Shown here piece by piece: positions 59,601 to 64,000 of a stretch of DNA of 64,000 bases. Source of the DNA: Carposina sasakii. Lineage: Eukaryota; Arthropoda; Insecta; Lepidoptera; Carposinidae. Every line of letters starts with the position of its first letter. Position 1 is the first letter of the stretch. The position numbers and the translations under genes were made by a program. Below the pieces are notes generated by a model. That model did not search any database. It had not been told where the DNA came from and was given only the letters and a program-made list of their open reading frames with translations. Where the stretch lies: the NCBI GenBank assembly GCA_014607495.2, contig CP053153.1:10230001-10294000 (forward strand), given 5' to 3'.

Positions 59601-62600
59601 GGGCGGCAATAACTAACATGAAACCTGTAAATATGTAGATCCTTTACGAGCATTTTCAGGTGTCGCATTTTACGGAAGTTTTGGCTGGCATGTAGTGCGC
59701 TAGCTATTTGCAAATGTATACATACAGATGTTATGAAATATAGATATACTAACAAACCATAAAGGTGAATGCATGTTTTCAATGTCCTTTGCCTATTTGA
59801 AATACGTCAACTTATATGTATCTGCTAAACTCACGGTATTGCGACGCGTTTCTCTTAAATTAATAGCACACTCCTCGGTTGAGTGCACAAGAGAGCATGC
59901 ATTTGCCTTTCCAAAGAAAGAATTAGTTAAGATAAGTGAGGTGTGGTGATTAACCTCTCGATAGTATGTATGTACATACGGAGTAAGAATAACATCGGGT
60001 GGTGTCGGAATTGTTTCAGATCGGGGCCTCTGGCTGGTTTACTGGCAGGTATAACTTTCAATGTCAGCCGGTCGACCACTCCAAACATCCACAAACTATG
60101 AGGGTGAATTACTTGATAGTTTTTATACCCTTCTTTTTCATGTTCTATTAATACCACTTCTGATACCCGTAGATAGACTTTTATGCACACTTTTGTAAAT
60201 TATTTCAGTGGCACTAACTTCTAAATGTTCTTAATATTGCACATTTATTATTTATTAAATGAAATTCAGTTGTTGTCATCACTAAGATCTTTCCATTTAG
60301 TTTATTTTATCCAACAAGAGTACAAGCCGGTCAAGATATAGAGGATAATGTGCGTTTTTTTTTAAGTTTTATTAGGTGCATTATTTCAACAATTCATACC
60401 ACTCAAATGTATGGAGAGGTATGCACCGGCTTGATCGAAGGATGGGCTGCTTTGAGCCTGCGCTGGACTATAATTACTGCATAGTTCTATTTATTAAACA
60501 TTCGGTTCCTACGCGTATACAGAGCGCCAACCGCAAATGTAACCGAATAGATATCTGCATCAGATATGTTATACTGAATGAACTGCATGTATATTTAAAG
60601 ATACCTAAAACTTTTCTAAGCACATACCACACGCTCATTATATTATGTATTTATTACAAAATATTTAAGCATGCCATACCTACATAATGTTAAACAAATC
60701 TACTTAGTTTGTTATGCTTGTTGTCGGAATGAATATTCAATTTTATAATTGAATTTATTTAAGTACCTATTAAAACTTGTTATCTCCGTACTTGACCGGT
60801 TTCTACTGTTTGTTTTGAAGTTTTTTGATGTACTTAGAGGTATGTCTTATTAATTAAGATAGATCCTAAATGTAATATAGATCACTTGCACAATCTAACA
60901 CCAATGGATGCATTTAAGTAGCATATTTAATTTTATATTTTAATATTCTTTATTTCTTTTTGCACAGTAATATTTCTTTCACACTTTAATTTCTCTTTTA
61001 ATATTTAAGTATCTACTTGTTTTTACAATTAGCTTTTATTTGGTTTTTATAAAATTGCTTTTTAATAAGTAAACCCGCAAAGTATCCACTAATATTCGCT
61101 TCCACCTTTCAGATGGTACATGTGTGTTGGTGGTACTATTTCTCGAAGTTCACCGAATTTTTTGATACGGTAAGTAAACACTACTACTTTACACTAATAA
61201 TATGGTCGATTCCGGCAGTCACACTTAAACCTAAACGTAAAATTAGTCCTACCTGTCCTTTTCTCTCCCAGCCGTTTATGTTAAGAACGGAGAGAGATAG
61301 ACCTGACTCAGATTAGGTTTAGGTTAGGTAGATACGTAGAGAGATATAAGAGATAAATTTCATCCAAATCGATTAACCCATAGACCTCATACATAAGCTA
61401 GAACGCCGGTATCGCTTCGTTCTATTCTATTGTGCCCAGCGTAAGCAAAGCTTGTTTTTCTACTGATTGACAGTAGAACACGGCCTGAAGAGTGCTTCTA
61501 TAGCTTGTATGTGAATGTATATTCTAGGGTTAATTAATCCAAATAGAATATTGCTTAATATACCCGTAAATTCGACAAATTTTGTTTTTTTGACGTGAAA
61601 CGTCTTTAAAATCGCGCCGACACATACGGGTACCAGGTTTAAAAACTGGACCGTAACGAAAAGGTCTATATCATCGTACCTTAATAATTAAAAAACTATT
61701 GGTCTTAGAAACAAAAATGTAGTGTAAATATTTCACTTATATAGTCAGCTCGCTGTTATGACATTGATTCGGGGTCAAGCGGGGGGGCGGGGGAGGGATA
61801 GTAGAACATTCAGTGTAACTCGTGACTCCGACTTTATAGCGTGGTGATTCTTTCGTGTGTTTGTCAAGTTTATTTGAACCGATTGATTTATACAAAAATA
61901 AGTGTAATTTGGACAGTATTTATATCTATACTAATATTATAAAGCTGAAGAGTTTGTTTGTTTGTTTGTTTGAACGCGTCAGGAAATGATTTACATTCTA
62001 GGGTTACAACAACCTGCCCGGCTTCGCACGGGTTAAGTCGTGGGCGGCTGCTATTTAAAATAGACAATAAATATATAAACAATATTGCTTAGAATAAAAC
62101 ACCCTTGTAAATTAAAAGCGATTCGCAAATTTTGTTAAAACCAACGGCCGTGTGCCCCGACACAGCCCCACCCGCTTTTTTTGCACTGATTATGACAAAA
62201 TAAAAATAAAGTGACTGTACCTACGATTTTGCATGCTTCGCTCTTAATGTCACTGGAATTCTAAATTTATATTTCGTGGTCAACCACAATCAGTTTATTT
62301 CCTGAGTATGTTACAATTATAACTACCTACATAGGTACCTACTATTCGTGTGTCCGCTCACTGGGTTTTATAAAATATTTTTTGGACGTTAACAAAATAA
62401 GTTTAAGAAGGTATTGAGATTTACTAGCGACGAGTCATTTCCGCGTTTCCAGTATTTTAGGATAAACTGCTTACGTAACGCTTTAAATTGATGTAATATT
62501 AAAGTAGAATAGCCAAATAAATATCAAGGTTGTAGTAAACATGTTTTTTGTTTCGTTTAATTTACAGCAGTATTCTGACAGCTTCATTATTCGGTCAAAT

Positions 62601-63402
62601 TGCTATTGAGCCTGGCCTGGCAGATAAGACAGTTTAAGACATAATAATAACAAGCCCTTTTAATTTTCCCTTTCCTTTTATTTATTTTAGTTTGAATGCT
62701 GTTAAATTATAATATGACTCAAAACTCAGTTTGCCTCTTGGCGTAAGCAATGCTCTAACAATTTCCACTAGTGTCTATCACGTGTCTCACGTGCTACCTT
62801 TCTCTGATGATGTCCAGCTGCGCGTCTTTCCATCTTGTTTGGCGTCTTCTACATTTCTAGCCATCTCTTGGATACCAGTCAATTACGCTTGTGCACTTCT
62901 TATGAAGACTAAGTCACAAGCATCACTATATATTATAGTGTATATCTAAGCTACACTATTATTTAATACAATTTATTATGTATTGTGTTTACCTACATAC
63001 CTGCATCTGCGTGTAAGGTAGATAATTATTTCGGTCCTATCTATTCTTCGTTAGTTATAAATTCCCTATAAGTATTACAGGTGTATCTTTATGTCTCATT
63101 CCGTCATCAAATATGTACCTACGTCAAGATAAAACACATCCCTCGTCATTTTCCGCAGATATTCTTCGTTCCTTCGCAAGAAGTTTGACCACGTGTCCAC
63201 GCTACACGTGATCCATCACGGCGTAATGCCGATGTCAGTCTGGTTCGGCGTCAAGTTCACTCCGGGCGGACACTCCACGTTCTTCGGCCTGCTCAACACC
63301 TTCGTACACATAATTATGTACAGTTACTACATGCTGGCGGCCATGGGCCCTGGTGTGAGGAAGTACTTGTGGTGGAAGAAGTATGTCACTACGCTGCAAA
63401 TG
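56633..63402 (+). CDS. ELOVL: ELOVL-family elongase, gene 2 (paralog; 3' end outside window; frame broken at 63171)
   Basis: Exons: 56633-56690, 58475-58557, 58647-58754, then alternatives 59491-59571 or 60020-60103, then 61113-61169, 63159-63402 (donor GTGAGT at 63403). The final exon or exons, homologous to gene 1 exons 6-7, lie beyond 64000. Protein starts MALILETMNGIHTYMDKYGD; motifs KFTEFFDT and HVIHHG and the NTFVHIIMYSYY element are present. It is clearly paralogous to gene 1 in tandem, same strand, with about 42 kb between the coding regions. Odd points: a duplicated alternative exon; a 244-nt exon where gene 1 has 243 homologous nt, so one extra base shifts the frame before the histidine box; and an intron layout different from gene 1. 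Apart from that base every residue expected for activity is intact, so a living gene with a sequence error or polymorphism is likelier than an old pseudogene. Confidence 0.9.
58475..58557 (+). CDS. ELOVL: gene 2 exon 2 (membrane segment 1)
   Basis: 28 codons counting the split D: DPRTNQWFLMSSPLPTLF and on to VYLVK. Acceptor TTTTTACAG, donor GTAAGC. It ends at an intron (phase 0) absent from gene 1. Confidence 0.93.
58647..58754 (+). CDS. ELOVL: gene 2 exon 3 (membrane segment 2)
   Basis: 36 codons, VLGPRFMQNRKPFELTNV through LFYE. The preceding intron is only 89 nt (58558-58646). Donor GTGAGT. Exons 2 and 3 together total 191 nt, exactly the size of gene 1 exon 2. Confidence 0.93.
59016..59317 (-). 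other. antisense coding-like segment in gene 2 intron 3 (uncertain)
   Basis: Two overlapping minus-strand frames look coding over adjoining parts. One reads RALYYSPHLRHVFYTRLD and on to EDVFACLSND; the other reads MIDILEIVDGILIQYCNY and on to YGMLRNNQ, ending at a donor-like CAG|GTGTAAGT near 59013. A single frameshift would join them. No family recognised; it may be a nested pseudogene or chance. Confidence 0.22.
59491..59571 (+). CDS. ELOVL: gene 2 alternative exon 4a (27 codons)
   Basis: Phase 0-0 exon reading SMMGGWLNHYNLRCQPVD and on to NPIAIR, aligned residue by residue with gene 1 exon 3 (both 27 codons). Donor AGA|GTAAGT is strong. The acceptor (TATGCCTAG) has a weak pyrimidine tract and a second AG two bases on; only the first keeps the frame. 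The weak acceptor suggests regulated inclusion. Confidence 0.85.
60020..60103 (+). CDS. ELOVL: gene 2 alternative exon 4b (28 codons)
   Basis: Phase 0-0 exon reading IGASGWFTGRYNFQCQPVD and ending QTMR. It is a second, diverged version of the same segment, 448 nt downstream of 4a. Acceptor TTGTTTCAG is strong; donor AGG|GTGAAT is moderate. The shared core is GW....YN..CQPVD.S..P. Using either exon keeps the frame, and so do both or neither. Confidence 0.85.
61113..61169 (+). CDS. ELOVL: gene 2 exon 5 (KxxExxDT motif)
   Basis: 19 codons MVHVCWWYYFSKFTEFFDT, with acceptor TTTCAG and donor GTAAGT. The intron that follows falls directly after the DT of KxxExxDT and separates it from the histidine box. 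Gene 1 has no intron here. Confidence 0.93.
61584..62180. mobile_element. composite repeat E, copy 2 (in gene 2 intron 5)
   Basis: Same order of blocks as 54215-55170 (GACGTGAAACGTC, CACATACGGGTACCAGG, GGTCAAGCGGGGGGGCGGGG, CAACCTGCCCGGCTTCGCAC, CGTGTGCCCCGACACAGCCC) but about 360 bp shorter through many separate deletions. Confidence 0.7.
63159..63402 (+). CDS. ELOVL: gene 2 exon 6 (histidine box, membrane segments 4-5; contains +1 frameshift)
   Basis: After acceptor TTTTCCGCAG it reads IFFV, then one extra base at 63171/63172 (CC where C is expected) puts a TGA into the frame. From LRKKFDHVSTLHVIHHGVMP onward the reading is perfect in the +1 frame to TTLQM and the GTGAGT donor. Homologous gene 1 sequence is 106+137=243 nt; here it is 244. 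An alternative acceptor after CTTCGCAAG at 63180 would restore the frame by dropping seven residues (IFFVLRK), at a cost to the membrane segment. Confidence 0.85.
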
Positions 63403-63791
63403 GTGAGTTGTTTGCCACTTACAAGTAAACTTGTCTTAGTTACGCCGAGCCAGTATGAATGCCCAGATTGGCACACCTTCTAGGTGATGATAATGATCTC
63501 CGACCGTATTTCGGTCAAGGCGACCAATCTCTACGGAGATTGGCCAGGTACGCAGGAGATATTATAGTGCACAAGTGTGTGCGCAAACACAGATGCACTC
63601 TCTATTCCGTTACTCTCATAGTCCGATGGGACGGAAAGCCGACACGACCGGAGAGATCAGGCGCAGGACCAACGGTTTTCCGTGCTTTCCGAGGCACGAG
63701 TTAAGTGACAATTTTGCAACATTAAAATCTGTACATGAAATAAGTTCATTGGTAGGTACACAAGCCGTAAATACATTAGATACATATACAT

Positions 63792-64000
63792 AATGATTTT
63801 TGGTCGTCAACGTTCCCGAAAACTACAGAATATCCTCATCATCACGATCATTTTTCTCCATGGAAACATACCTGGCAAGTGTCTGGTTTCCAAAATATTG
63901 GGGTCCAACAGTTGAGTAAATAGACTGCGTTTTTGTGCATAAATGCACATTGACGCGTGTAACAAGATATTTTCACGAGAAATATATATATAGATGAAAA
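63792..64000 (-). mobile_element. TA-flanked MITE family D, copy 4 (runs off window)
   Basis: Matches the inverse of copies 1 and 2 (TCCATGGAAACATACCTGGC, TTTGTGCATAAATGCACATT). The terminal CAGGATG is missing on the left. Lies in the gene 2 intron after exon 6. Confidence 0.7.

Overview
This is AT-rich animal nuclear DNA, almost certainly from a moth or butterfly. Three things point there: spliced genes with GT-AG introns, a dense scatter of short interspersed repeats of types common in Lepidoptera (a family ending near GACGCCCGCGACTCCGTCC, tRNA-derived SINEs, LINE tails ending in GATGAT), and two genes of the insect very-long-chain fatty acid elongase (ELOVL) family. The genus cannot be read from the sequence alone.

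Layout. 1-3500: upstream DNA with one tRNA-derived SINE. 3532-14624: elongase gene 1, plus strand, seven coding exons that join without error into a 313-residue protein. It is followed by a roughly 1.9 kb 3' UTR with a polyadenylation signal at 16553. 16.6-56.3 kb: about 40 kb with no confident protein gene. It holds TA-flanked MITEs, a hAT element with a perfect 8-bp target duplication, a SINE-like element carrying an internal 8-unit minisatellite, a LINE reverse-transcriptase fragment, a LINE-like segment between two AAT runs, long palindromes, and three CpG-rich blocks that could be distant promoters or 5' exons. 56.3-64 kb: elongase gene 2, plus strand, a paralog in the same orientation. 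Its last coding exon or exons lie beyond the window.

How the genes relate. Both proteins carry the family's KxxExxDT, HxxHH, NxxxHxxMYxYY and TxxQ elements. They should be ER membrane condensing enzymes (3-ketoacyl-CoA synthases) that add two-carbon units from malonyl-CoA to long acyl-CoAs, feeding cuticular hydrocarbons, waxes and sphingolipids. They share four intron positions but differ at three. Gene 2 is the more interesting: it has two alternative versions of the exon between membrane segments 2 and 3 (27 and 28 codons, both phase 0), and one extra base just before its histidine box breaks the reading frame as given.

Most of the remaining open reading frames are chance frames or pieces of repeats. 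Repeat boundaries were judged by eye by comparing copies inside this window.
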